The notes: generated from the sequence alone by a model not told the origin. Shown: positions 1 through 6,452, counted from the stretch's first letter. The stretch is DNA of 22,466 nucleotides from RGIG2707 sp045600065 (GCA_045600065.1 JAZRXE010000010.1:1-22466), one strand, 5' to 3'. Made by a program: numbers and translations.

Positions 1-861
1 GTCTGTTATAAAAAAAGGGTTAATATATATGCTCGCAGATATCTGATTGCCGCACTGATCGCGGTGCTTACATTTTCAATGGCATACGCGATACATTTGT
101 ACAACCTGCAGGATCTTGCGATCGTAGATCATACGACCGAAAATAGTGAACACACAGAAGAAAAAATATATGTCAGCGAAAAGGCTTTGTCGCTGAACGG
201 ATATGAAGAAAGTGCGTCATATAAGGCGCTCCGGGAGTGGCTTGCTTATGAAGAAAGCTATATCGCAGAGCATCCGGATCAGCGTTTTGGAAACGACTTC
301 CAGCGTCCGGAGGAGTACGGCATATATCATTGTTTCTCGCAGGAAATGGTGGATAAACTCGACGAAATCTGCGATAAATACGCATTGCATATTGTCGGGA
401 AATCGAATTTTACGCTGCTGAGCAATGAACCCGATCCCGGAGCAAGCGGCCTTCCTGAGATTATGGCTGCCGATGCGATTGTACGATATTCTTCCTGCAA
501 TCTTTTCAGCGACGGCAGCTTTGTCTTCGATGGCGAACTTGATGCAGGCGGCGATTTCGATACAACTGTTCAATTCCAGATGCACAGCATAAAAAAGGAT
601 GCGTTTTACAATAATATGGTGGGGCTGAACGGAATCGATAGTTTTTCGCAGTGGAATTATGAGACATCAGAAGGTAATCAGGCCCTGCTTGCTCAGGATC
701 CCGACACAGGCCTGATTTTCGTTGAAACCGAAGATCGGTTTATCTCAGTAATAGTAACTGAAGTACCTGCGGCAGACATGGTCTTCAGAGGTCTTCCAGA
801 AAATCCGGTTTTTCTTGAACAGATATGTGAAAAATTCAACTTTACGGGATTCATACAGTAA
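1..861 (+). CDS. Membrane-anchored protein of unknown function, 5' end cut by window edge
   Basis: The frame is open from base 1 to the TAA at 859-861, so the start lies outside the window. A GTG at 64 would be the only internal start near the left edge, but it would discard half of a clear membrane segment (RRYLIAALIAVLTFSMAYAI, about bases 37-96), so I treat the gene as truncated by the window. After the single membrane segment comes about 250 residues of acidic, presumably extracytoplasmic sequence with no motif I can name. From memory, the arrangement of the C-terminal part (a SDGSFVFDGEL stretch, then QWNYETSEGNQALLA and a final FNFTGF) resembles membrane proteins found beside ECF sigma factors in Clostridia; that is a recollection, not a search. 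It converges on the ECF module at 1012-2603. Its base composition is visibly more AT-rich than genes beyond 2.9 kb. Function unknown. Confidence 0.75.
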   Translation, partial: VCYKKRVNIYARRYLIAALIAVLTFSMAYAIHLYNLQDLAIVDHTTENSEHTEEKIYVSEKALSLNGYEESASYKALREWLAYEESYIAEHPDQRFGNDFQRPEEYGIYHCFSQEMVDKLDEICDKYALHIVGKSNFTLLSNEPDPGASGLPEIMAADAIVRYSSCNLFSDGSFVFDGELDAGGDFDTTVQFQMHSIKKDAFYNNMVGLNGIDSFSQWNYETSEGNQALLAQDPDTGLIFVETEDRFISVIVTEVPAADMVFRGLPENPVFLEQICEKFNFTGFIQ

Positions 862-897
862 TTACGATCTGTAAAACAAACTAAAAATACCTGCATC

Positions 898-931
898 ATA
901 ATACCCGGCTGATTTTTCGGCCGGGTATCTT
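898..931 (+). terminator. Hairpin terminator between convergent genes
   Basis: A 9-bp perfect stem (ATACCCGGC at 901-909 with GCCGGGTAT at 920-928) closes a 10-nt, T-rich loop, 40 nt after the stop of the first gene. The T-tract that follows (TCTTTG) is short. The position between two convergent genes suggests it may work in both directions. A related hairpin sits at 2707-2728. Confidence 0.6.
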
Positions 932-1011
932 TGCTGAAGAGCACTATTTATTAACCGGGTCATTGACTTATCTTTTGACGTAACGAACTGCATTTTTGTT
1001 CCGTTGTGGAA

Positions 1012-2046
1012 TCAATTTCCTACGTAAGCACCACCCGGCTTTATTTCCTTTTCATCTTGAATATTCCTTTCGCCCTGAACAACTACAACATATTTCCCTG
1101 TCGGATCATACTTCTTTACTGCTTCTATCTGCTTTGCATCGGAAGTATTTACTTTTACTTCAATTCTGAGCGGATTTTCGTAAATAGCAGATTCATATAC
1201 ATACGGAAGATCTCCGCGTGCCATGGCATCGCTGACAGCCTGCTGTATCTCAAGCACTTCGGCAGGATATTCGGCCGCATGGATAAAACCGGAGCTTGAT
1301 TCATCGACAGGGGCATCTGCCGTATTTGAAGGCATACTGAATTCTGCAGGTGAACTTTCCATAGGTTCCGCCAATCCCAGATACTCGTCATACAGGGAAA
1401 TACAGTACCCATAAGATTCATTTACCGAAAAATGAAGAAGCTGGTCTGCTTCCGCATGGATCGTGAAATAATCGGAGCGTTCAGCGGTATCCTCATAGGT
1501 TTCATGAGCTACGGTGTATTTTTCTTTGGCAAGCCGCGCTTCCTCTAAAGCAACCTCGCTGATGCCGCTGTCAATGACCGTACCATCCCTGAAGACTTCA
1601 ACTACAACTCTGTATTTTACAGTATCGCCGTATTCGCCCAAGGCAGCCTTGAGGGAATTTGACAGCTCGTAATGGCCGTTGTTTACTGCCATATCAGCAT
1701 CATTCAGGCTCTTGTCATAGTGTCCTATCATAAATTTTTTTGTATTAGCCTGAGCTGGAATATCTGAGTCTGTTTCAGCATTTTCCAGTGCGGGGCTTTC
1801 AAAAGTATTGAATCCTCCCTGAACAGGTTCGTTATAATCTTCTATCCCGTGACCGGTTTCCGCGTCCTTACCCGGATGAAGAAGCGCCGGATATAATGAT
1901 GCCGCGCCGGCAAGGCATATGCACAGGCAGGCAGCAGCCGCGCCCCATCTGATCCGTGTATTCCTTTTCCCCTTATAGATTTCAGCTTCATCTATCATGG
2001 CCGGATCGATATACTCCATCGCATTTAATGCTTTATCATTTTTCAT
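1012..2046 (-). CDS. Putative transmembrane anti-sigma factor partner of the ECF sigma factor
   Basis: A 344-residue protein with a short cytoplasmic N-terminus (NAMEYIDPAMIDEAE at about residues 8-22), one membrane segment (about 33-52, rich in Ala and Cys) and a ~290-residue exported C-terminal part. Short N-terminal segments of this type before a single membrane helix are typical of proteins encoded immediately after ECF sigma factors in Clostridia, where they hold the sigma factor at the membrane. The ATG overlaps the sigma gene's TGA (ATGA at 2043-2046), so the two are translationally coupled. The exported part has Ser/Pro/Glu-rich linkers and a C-terminal unit with a KYDPTGKYVVVVQG stretch; I do not recognise a named domain. 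There is no visible zinc-finger (HxxxCxxC) anti-sigma motif. The anti-sigma role is inferred from topology and position, not from a recognised domain. Confidence 0.7.
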   Translation of the reverse strand: MKNDKALNAMEYIDPAMIDEAEIYKGKRNTRIRWGAAAACLCICLAGAASLYPALLHPGKDAETGHGIEDYNEPVQGGFNTFESPALENAETDSDIPAQANTKKFMIGHYDKSLNDADMAVNNGHYELSNSLKAALGEYGDTVKYRVVVEVFRDGTVIDSGISEVALEEARLAKEKYTVAHETYEDTAERSDYFTIHAEADQLLHFSVNESYGYCISLYDEYLGLAEPMESSPAEFSMPSNTADAPVDESSSGFIHAAEYPAEVLEIQQAVSDAMARGDLPYVYESAIYENPLRIEVKVNTSDAKQIEAVKKYDPTGKYVVVVQGERNIQDEKEIKPGGAYVGN

Positions 2047-2603
2047 AAAACATATCCCTCTTTGATCAAATACTCCCGGAGATCATTACGGGTCCGGAAG
2101 AGCGATGATTTCACTTTGCTTTCGCTGACGGCACATCTTTTGCTGATCTCTGCAATAGAGTCCAGATAAAAATATCTGCGTACAAATATCACCCGCTTGT
2201 CCTGTGAAATATTCCGAAGAAAGCTGCTGATTGCTTTCCCAAGCTCTTCTTCAGCAAGTGAGCTTTCCACATCGCCTGACGACGGAATGCAGCTCTCCAT
2301 TTCTTCGGTAAGTTCAATGATGTAAGCATTACGCTTCAGATTTGAGCGTTTACGGCAGCGATCAATGGAAATGTGCCGGGTAATCCGCGCAAGAAAAGCA
2401 TAGAGGTACGTTCTGGGTTCATTGGGCGGGATGAGATTCCAGGCCTGCAGATATGTATCATTCTCACATTCTTCCGAGGTTTGAATATCCGAAGTGATGC
2501 CCAGAGACAATGCGCGAAGCCGGCAGCCGTATTTTTCGGATGAAAGCCTGATTGCGCTTTCGTCGCGATCCAGATAAAGCTGAACGATTTTTTCGTCTTC
2601 CAA
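2043..2603 (-). CDS. ECF-type RNA polymerase sigma factor
   Basis: A 186-residue sigma-70 family protein with the compact two-domain plan of ECF factors. Region 2 spans about residues 5-90 and includes the YLQAWNLIPP and FLARITRHISIDRCRKRS segments, which match core-binding and -10 recognition helices. Region 4 spans about 115-180, with a helix-turn-helix LDSIAEISKRCAVSESKVKSSLFRTRNDLREYL. There are no regions 1 or 3. The start is TTG at 2603-2601, chosen because GGAGG lies 9 nt upstream (minus strand, about 2613-2617) and no better ATG fits. It directs transcription of a small regulon, probably including its own operon, once released by the membrane partner it overlaps. The inducing signal cannot be read from the sequence. 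Confidence 0.9.
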   Translation of the reverse strand: MEDEKIVQLYLDRDESAIRLSSEKYGCRLRALSLGITSDIQTSEECENDTYLQAWNLIPPNEPRTYLYAFLARITRHISIDRCRKRSNLKRNAYIIELTEEMESCIPSSGDVESSLAEEELGKAISSFLRNISQDKRVIFVRRYFYLDSIAEISKRCAVSESKVKSSLFRTRNDLREYLIKEGYVL

Positions 2604-2652
2604 AAGCCCTGACCTCCTTTCATAAGATTGTTTTGTAAGGCCTTCACCCTAT

Positions 2653-2681
2653 ATAGCGATATTTTTACGGAGCAGGTTGCA
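2653..2681 (-). promoter_or_regulatory. Candidate ECF-type (autoregulatory) promoter of the sigma factor operon
   Basis: On the minus strand TGCAACCT (2681-2674) is followed after 15 nt by CGCTAT (2658-2653), about 50 nt before the TTG start. The AAC-containing -35 is the usual hallmark of ECF promoters, and these operons are commonly self-activated. A sigma-A promoter is not apparent here. The match is by eye and the -10 is weakly constrained. Confidence 0.4.
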
Positions 2682-2703
2682 CCATTTTGAAAATTATATT
2701 ACA

Positions 2704-2731
2704 ATACCCGACTGGTTTTTCAGTCGGGCAT
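2704..2731. terminator. Hairpin related to the one at 901-928
   Basis: An 8-bp perfect stem (CCCGACTG at 2707-2714 with CAGTCGGG at 2721-2728) closes a GTTTTT loop. It aligns base by base with the 901-928 hairpin in the same orientation. No + strand gene precedes it here. On the minus strand it lies between rpsI and the sigma promoter, where it could insulate the module from ribosomal-protein read-through, but the following T-tract is weak on both strands. Confidence 0.45.
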
Positions 2732-2862
2732 ATAGTTTTATTCCACTTTCGCCGACTCAGCAAGTTGCCAGCAAGTTAGATCATAACTGATAAGTCCCAT
2801 TTTTAATAGCTAATATTTCTATTGAAAACCCCAGAAGCTTTGAAATCACTGCACTTTTCAAT

Positions 2863-2893
2863 AAAAAGATGACACCCAATCGGATGCCATCTC
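2863..2893 (-). terminator. Rho-independent terminator of rplM-rpsI
   Basis: On the minus strand GATGGCATCC (2891-2882) pairs with GGTGTCATC (2876-2868) with one bulge and a 5-nt loop, followed by TTTTTATT. A run of T also follows on the plus strand (2893-2899), so it is roughly symmetric. It begins 37 nt after the rpsI stop. Confidence 0.75.
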
Positions 2894-2927
2894 TTTTTTC
2901 TTTGTGATTGAAAGAATTGCGTACCAA

Positions 2928-3320
2928 TTAACGCTTGCTGAACTGGGAAGCTCTTCTTGCTTTCTTGAGTCCGTACTTCTTTCTTTCCTTCATTCTGGGG
3001 TCTCTGGTCATGAAGCCTGCAGCCTTCAGGGCGGCCCTGTTTTCGGGGTCTGCCTGGCAGAGGGCTCTGGAGATGCCATGACGGAGAGCTCCGGACTGAC
3101 CGGTGGTGCCGCCGCCTGCTACGGTTGCGATGACGTCGAACTTAGCTTCAGCGCCAACAAGCTGCAGAGGTCTGCGTACTTCTCTCTTGAGGAGCTCCAT
3201 GCCGAAATACTCGTCAAGGGGCTTCTTGTTAATTGTGATGTTGCCGGTTCCGGGTACGAGTCTAACTCTGGCCACGGAAGACTTTCTTCTGCCTGTTCCC
3301 AGGTACTGGATCTTTGCCAT
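2928..3320 (-). CDS. rpsI: 30S ribosomal protein S9 (uS9)
   Basis: A 130-residue protein of the usual bacterial S9 length. It starts with the typical YLGTGRRKSSVARVRLVPG segment and contains GGGTTGQSGALRHGISRAL in the middle. It ends in the conserved basic tail KKARRASQFSKR, which reaches toward the P-site tRNA in the small subunit. The ATG at 3320 is preceded by GAGGAGG, which abuts the rplM stop codon. The gap to rplM is 13 nt, so the pair forms the usual L13-S9 operon. A terminator follows at 2863-2893. Confidence 0.97.
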   Translation of the reverse strand: MAKIQYLGTGRRKSSVARVRLVPGTGNITINKKPLDEYFGMELLKREVRRPLQLVGAEAKFDVIATVAGGGTTGQSGALRHGISRALCQADPENRAALKAAGFMTRDPRMKERKKYGLKKARRASQFSKR

Positions 3321-3333
3321 TTGTTATCCTCCT

Positions 3334-3762
3334 CTAGAAATTCCAAACTTCGGGCTTCTGAGCCTCGTGCTTGTGCTCGGGGCCTGCGTAAACCTTAAGC
3401 TTCTTGAACATCTGTCTTCCCAGGGGACCCTTGGGCATCATGCCCTTAACGGCGTGGCGGATAATCTCTTCGGGCTTCTTGGCCTGCAGCTTGTCGAAGG
3501 TGATCTCTTTCAGACCGCCGGGATAGCCGCTGTGATGCTTGTAGACTTTCTTTTCAGCCTTCTTGCCGGTCACCTGGATCTTTTCCGCGTTGATGATGAT
3601 AACATAATCACCGGTGTCCAGGAACGGGGTATAAGTGGGCTTTTTCTTGCCGCGGAGAATCATGGCTGCCTCGGAGCACAGGCGACCTAAGGTCTTTCCT
3701 TCTGCATCCAGGATGTACCACTTTCTTTCGATCTCCGAAGGCTTTGCAATGTAAGATGACAT
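3334..3762 (-). CDS. rplM: 50S ribosomal protein L13 (uL13)
   Basis: A 142-residue protein of normal L13 length. Recognisable parts are the N-terminal WYILDAEGKTLGRLCSEAAMILRGK, the DYVIIINAEKIQVTGKK segment and MMPKGPLGRQMFKKLKVYAGPEHKHEAQKPE near the C-terminus. L13 is an early-assembling large-subunit protein. AAAGGAGG lies 5 nt before the ATG. It is first in the rplM-rpsI operon, behind a strong sigma-A promoter and a structured leader, which fits autogenous control as seen for many ribosomal-protein operons. Confidence 0.97.
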   Translation of the reverse strand: MSSYIAKPSEIERKWYILDAEGKTLGRLCSEAAMILRGKKKPTYTPFLDTGDYVIIINAEKIQVTGKKAEKKVYKHHSGYPGGLKEITFDKLQAKKPEEIIRHAVKGMMPKGPLGRQMFKKLKVYAGPEHKHEAQKPEVWNF

Positions 3763-3765
3763 TCT

Positions 3766-3825
3766 TTACCTCCTTTGTCTACTCTGATGTTTCCATCGGT
3801 TTCGACGCCTACTCTGATGAGTCAT
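3766..3825 (-). other. Possible 19-codon basic upstream open frame in the rplM leader
   Basis: An ATG at 3825-3823 opens a frame that ends with TAA at 3768-3766, three bases before the rplM ATG, so its last codons are the rplM Shine-Dalgarno itself (AGG AGG TAA). The peptide would be MTHQSRRRNRWKHQSRQRR, with HQSR repeated because the 30-nt DNA repeat keeps codon phase. No good Shine-Dalgarno precedes the ATG. It may be a by-product of the repeat. Confidence 0.2.
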
Positions 3826-3830
3826 CGGTT
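3779..3830. repeat. Tandem duplication in the rplM leader
   Basis: CTACTCTGATG occurs at 3779-3789 and again at 3809-3819, a spacing of 30 nt. Each copy is followed by CATCGGTT (3794-3801 and 3823-3830). The internal sequence between the two conserved blocks differs, so selection on the blocks is possible. Confidence 0.85.
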
Positions 3831-3906
3831 CATCTTTTTCGGCACTAGTACGTTACTTCGGTCACGGCCCCGGAGGGCCTGCACCTTTTGATGACTTTTG
3901 CGCACG

Positions 3907-3947
3907 ATAAAACCCGCGCACCGCATATTGTATGCGATTCGCGGGTC
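3907..3947 (-). terminator. Rho-independent terminator of the prfA-tyrS operon, overlapping the rplM promoter
   Basis: On the minus strand ACCCGCG (3946-3940) pairs with CGCGGGT (3918-3912), and inside it CGCATA (about 3936-3931) pairs with TATGCG (about 3927-3922) around a CAA loop; a 3-by-3 internal loop separates the two helices. TTTTATCG follows the stem. The loop and inner stem contain the rplM -10 box. Confidence 0.75.
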
Positions 3948-3955
3948 TGTGTCAA
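3927..3955 (-). promoter_or_regulatory. Sigma-A promoter of rplM-rpsI
   Basis: On the minus strand TTGACA (3955-3950) and TACAAT (3932-3927) are separated by exactly 17 nt. This is a full-consensus -35 and a 5/6 -10, as expected for a ribosomal-protein operon. Transcription should start near 3920. The whole promoter overlaps the terminator hairpin of the preceding tyrS operon. Confidence 0.85.
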
Positions 3956-4027
3956 TACGTATTGAAGGTATTTTGCGTGCAGAAGGTAAATTGTTCGCCC
4001 TTTTTGCGGAGCTTTGTCCGTCTGCTG

Positions 4028-5344
4028 CTAAAGCTCTACCTTAAGGAAGGTCTTTTTGCCCTTCTTCAGGATGATTGAGCCGTCCTTGAACATATCCCTT
4101 GTGACCACCAGCTTGGTATCGGTGACCTTCTCGCCGTCTAGGGTCAGTCCGCCCTGCTCTATGGTGCGGAAGCCTTCGCCGTTGGAGGGAACCAGGCCCA
4201 CGGCCTTGATCAGGGCTACTATGCCCATGCCTTCCTGCGGAAGCTCTATTTTTTTTGTAGGGATATTTTCCATGGAGCCCTGGCCGCCGAAGGCTGCACG
4301 GGCAGCTTCCCGGGCCTGCAGAGCCTTTTCGTCTCCGTGGACAAGTCTGGTGACTTCGTAGGCCAGCACTTCCTTGGCATGATTCATGCGTTCATCCTGA
4401 TACTTTGTAAGCTCGGCGATCTCCTCCAGGGGCAGGAAGGTGAGCATGCGCAGGCATTTTTCCACGTCCGCGTCATCCACGTTCCTCCAATACTGATAGA
4501 AATCGTAAACCGGGCACTTGTCCTCTCTCAGCCACAGGGCGCCCTTCTGGCTCTTGCCCATCTTTGTGCCGTCGGATTTGGTGAGCAGGGCAAAGGTCAT
4601 GCCGTAGTAATTGTCTTTGCCCAGCAGTCTTCTTGCCAGGTCACGGCCGCCCAGTATGTTGGACCACTGATCGTTGCCGCCGAACTGTATCTTGCAGTCG
4701 ATATCCCTGGCCAGGCAGTAGAAATCGTAGGACTGCAGCAGCATATAGTTGAACTCCAGGAAGGTAAGGCCCTTCTCCATGCGCTGCTTGTAGCACTCGG
4801 CCCGGAGCATTTCGTTGACGGAGAACTTGGAGCCTATATCTCTCATAAATTCAAGATAGTTGACATCCAGCAGCCAGTCGGCGTTGTTGACGCAGATGGC
4901 CTTGCCGGGCTCGGGGACCTTGTTCTGTCCGCCCTTGCCCAGGACACCCTCGCCCTGGACGTGCTGCCAGTCTTCATCGAAGACCAGGAACTGATCGAAG
5001 AGCTTTTTAAAAGAGCGGCAGTTCTCCGCTATGGTGTCTTTGGTCATCATCTGGCGGGCATCGGTGCGTCCGGAGGGGTCGCCGATCATGGTGGTGCCGC
5101 CGCCGATGAGAACCACCGGGGTGTGTCCGTATTTCTGCATGTACATCATGATGATGACCTGCATAAAGTGACCCACGTGCAGGCAGTCTGCGGTGGCGTC
5201 AAAGCCGATGTAAAACTTGACCTTTTCCTTGCCCAGCAGCTCGCGAACGCCCTCGTCGTCTGTGGTCTGCTCTATGAATCCGCGCTCCTTGAGCACGTCG
5301 TACACATTGGTGTGCTTGCTTACGTTGTCGGGAATCTGAAACAT
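4028..5344 (-). CDS. tyrS: Tyrosine--tRNA ligase
   Basis: A 438-residue class I synthetase that attaches tyrosine to tRNA(Tyr). The ATP-binding HVGH (HIGH motif) is at residues 56-59, and KMGKS (KMSKS motif) at 261-265. FGGNDQWSN at about 221-229 is the tyrosine-pocket region, and an S4-type RNA-binding domain occupies about 370-438. The subfamily is the clostridial type with NNADWLLDVNYLEFMRDIG. There is an apparent ~20-residue insertion at about 127-148 (GEGVLGKGGQNKVPEPG) between the first half of the Rossmann fold and the NNADW motif. The ATG follows AGGAGG, which overlaps the upp stop region; only 9 nt separate the genes. It is last in the prfA operon. There is no T-box leader, so tyrosine-dependent control is not evident. 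Confidence 0.96.
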   Translation of the reverse strand: MFQIPDNVSKHTNVYDVLKERGFIEQTTDDEGVRELLGKEKVKFYIGFDATADCLHVGHFMQVIIMMYMQKYGHTPVVLIGGGTTMIGDPSGRTDARQMMTKDTIAENCRSFKKLFDQFLVFDEDWQHVQGEGVLGKGGQNKVPEPGKAICVNNADWLLDVNYLEFMRDIGSKFSVNEMLRAECYKQRMEKGLTFLEFNYMLLQSYDFYCLARDIDCKIQFGGNDQWSNILGGRDLARRLLGKDNYYGMTFALLTKSDGTKMGKSQKGALWLREDKCPVYDFYQYWRNVDDADVEKCLRMLTFLPLEEIAELTKYQDERMNHAKEVLAYEVTRLVHGDEKALQAREAARAAFGGQGSMENIPTKKIELPQEGMGIVALIKAVGLVPSNGEGFRTIEQGGLTLDGEKVTDTKLVVTRDMFKDGSIILKKGKKTFLKVEL

Positions 5345-5353
5345 ATTGTCCTC

Positions 5354-5983
5354 CTACTTGGTGCCGAAGAGTCTGTCGCCGGCATCGCCCAGACCGGGAA
5401 CGATGTACTTGTTGTCGTTCAGATATTCGTCCTTGGCCGCGATGTAGATATCCACATCGGGATGGGTCTTCTGAAGCACCTCAATGCCCTCGGGAGCGGC
5501 GATAAGGCACATGAAGCTGATATTTTTGCCGCCCTTTTCCTTGATGAAGTTGATGGCGTCTCTGGCAGATCCGCCGGTGGCAAGCATGGGATCCACAACA
5601 AAGATCCTTCTCTTTTCTATATCTGTGGGCAGCTTGCAGTAATATGCGTGGGGCTCGTGGGTGTCGGGATCCCTGTAAAGTCCGATATGGCCGACCTTGG
5701 CGTTGGGGATCATGTCCAGGAAACCGTCTACCATGCCCAGACCTGCGCGCAGAATGGGTACTACTGCCACGTCTTCGCCGGCAAGCTCGTTAAGCTGGGT
5801 CTTGGACATGGGTGTGGTGACCTCAACAGTCTTCAGAGGCAAATCTCTGGTGGCCTCGTAGGTCATCAGGGATGCGATCTCTCTTACGAGAGCCCTGAAA
5901 TCTCTGACAGAAGTATCGACACTTCTGAGAATTGCAGTCTTATGCTGGATCAGGGGATGATCGAATACATATACTTTGCCCAT
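5354..5983 (-). CDS. upp: Uracil phosphoribosyltransferase
   Basis: A 209-residue protein of standard length that converts uracil and PRPP to UMP in pyrimidine salvage. The PRPP-binding loop VVDPMLATGGSA is at residues 129-140, the PILRAGLGM segment at about 76-84, and the uracil-binding C-terminal GDAGDRLFGT at about 199-208. AGGAGG lies 6 nt before the ATG. It sits 31 nt after rpiB and 9 nt before tyrS. The rpiB-upp order behind prfA and ywlC is common in Bacillota. Confidence 0.97.
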   Translation of the reverse strand: MGKVYVFDHPLIQHKTAILRSVDTSVRDFRALVREIASLMTYEATRDLPLKTVEVTTPMSKTQLNELAGEDVAVVPILRAGLGMVDGFLDMIPNAKVGHIGLYRDPDTHEPHAYYCKLPTDIEKRRIFVVDPMLATGGSARDAINFIKEKGGKNISFMCLIAAPEGIEVLQKTHPDVDIYIAAKDEYLNDNKYIVPGLGDAGDRLFGTK

Positions 5984-6014
5984 AATATCCTCCTAAATAT
6001 ATGAATGCTTTTGT

Positions 6015-6449
6015 TTACAGATGATCGAGCATGGAAACGCGTCTTGCATGGCGGTCTCCGAGAAATTCGGCATCAAGCCACGCGTCGGTAATGGCAGTAG
6101 CTTCCTCTATGCTGAGTATGCGTCCGCCCAGAGCCAGAACGTTGGCGTTGTTGTGCTGCTTTGCGAGGGTGCCCATCTCGACGCTGGTGCATACCGCCGC
6201 CCTTATGCCGTCGACCTTGTTTGCGGCAATGGATATGCCTATGCCTGTTCCGCAGCAGACTATGCCGCAGTCGGCAGCGCCGGAAGCCACGTAAAGTCCG
6301 CAGGTATGTCCGTAAACGGGATAATCTACGGATTCGGTGCTGTAGGTTCCCAGATCGACGACCTCGATCTGTCTGTCCAGGCTAAGATGCTTCTTAAGAG
6401 CTTCCTTAAGCTCGTAGCCGCCGTGATCGCTGGCAAGTGCAATTTTCAT
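6015..6449 (-). CDS. rpiB: Ribose-5-phosphate isomerase B
   Basis: A 144-residue RpiB/LacAB-family sugar isomerase, interconverting ribose 5-phosphate and ribulose 5-phosphate in the non-oxidative pentose phosphate pathway. The N-terminal MKIALASDHGGYELK is diagnostic. CCGTGIGISIAANK carries the catalytic Cys (residue 66), and the phosphate-binding HNNANVLALGGR begins at residue 99. The ATG starts three bases after the stop of the upstream ywlC-type gene, whose last codons contain its Shine-Dalgarno (AGAGGT). LacA/LacB is unlikely given the neighbours and the absence of lactose genes. Confidence 0.95.
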   Translation of the reverse strand: MKIALASDHGGYELKEALKKHLSLDRQIEVVDLGTYSTESVDYPVYGHTCGLYVASGAADCGIVCCGTGIGISIAANKVDGIRAAVCTSVEMGTLAKQHNNANVLALGGRILSIEEATAITDAWLDAEFLGDRHARRVSMLDHL

Positions 6450-6452
6450 TTT

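Larger units (their letters stand above)
2604..2927. other. Intergenic region between rpsI and the ECF sigma gene
   Basis: This 324-bp, AT-rich gap has no credible gene. It holds, from right to left, the rpsI terminator (2863-2893), a second hairpin (2707-2728), the candidate ECF promoter (2653-2681) and the sigma gene's Shine-Dalgarno. A short imperfect direct repeat is visible at about 2759-2779 (CAGCAAGTTGC / CAGCAAGTTAG). Nothing else stands out. Confidence 0.7.
3763..3920 (-). promoter_or_regulatory. Structured rplM leader, candidate L13 autoregulatory element
   Basis: From the predicted transcription start near 3920 to the rplM ATG the RNA is about 155 nt with several ordered elements. 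GGCCC-UCCG-GGGCC (plus coordinates 3866-3879) is a hairpin with a UNCG tetraloop. Two copies of a ~22-nt unit follow at 3809-3830 and 3779-3801, each containing CATCAGAGTAG and AACCGATG as read on the RNA strand. The copy nearer rplM can fold as GAUG-GAAA-CAUC, a GNRA tetraloop hairpin, just before the Shine-Dalgarno. L13 leader motifs are described upstream of rplM in Firmicutes; I cannot confirm that this matches that family. Confidence 0.45.

Noticed and set aside
2904..3690. Plus-strand open frames across rpsI and rplM
   Set aside because: They read antisense through two ribosomal protein genes and have no promoter or Shine-Dalgarno.
4337..6004. Very long open frame on the + strand opposite tyrS and upp
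   Set aside because: It lies exactly antisense to two highly conserved genes. Its Val/Gly/His/Leu-rich product has no domain logic and is what GC-biased third positions produce on the opposite strand.
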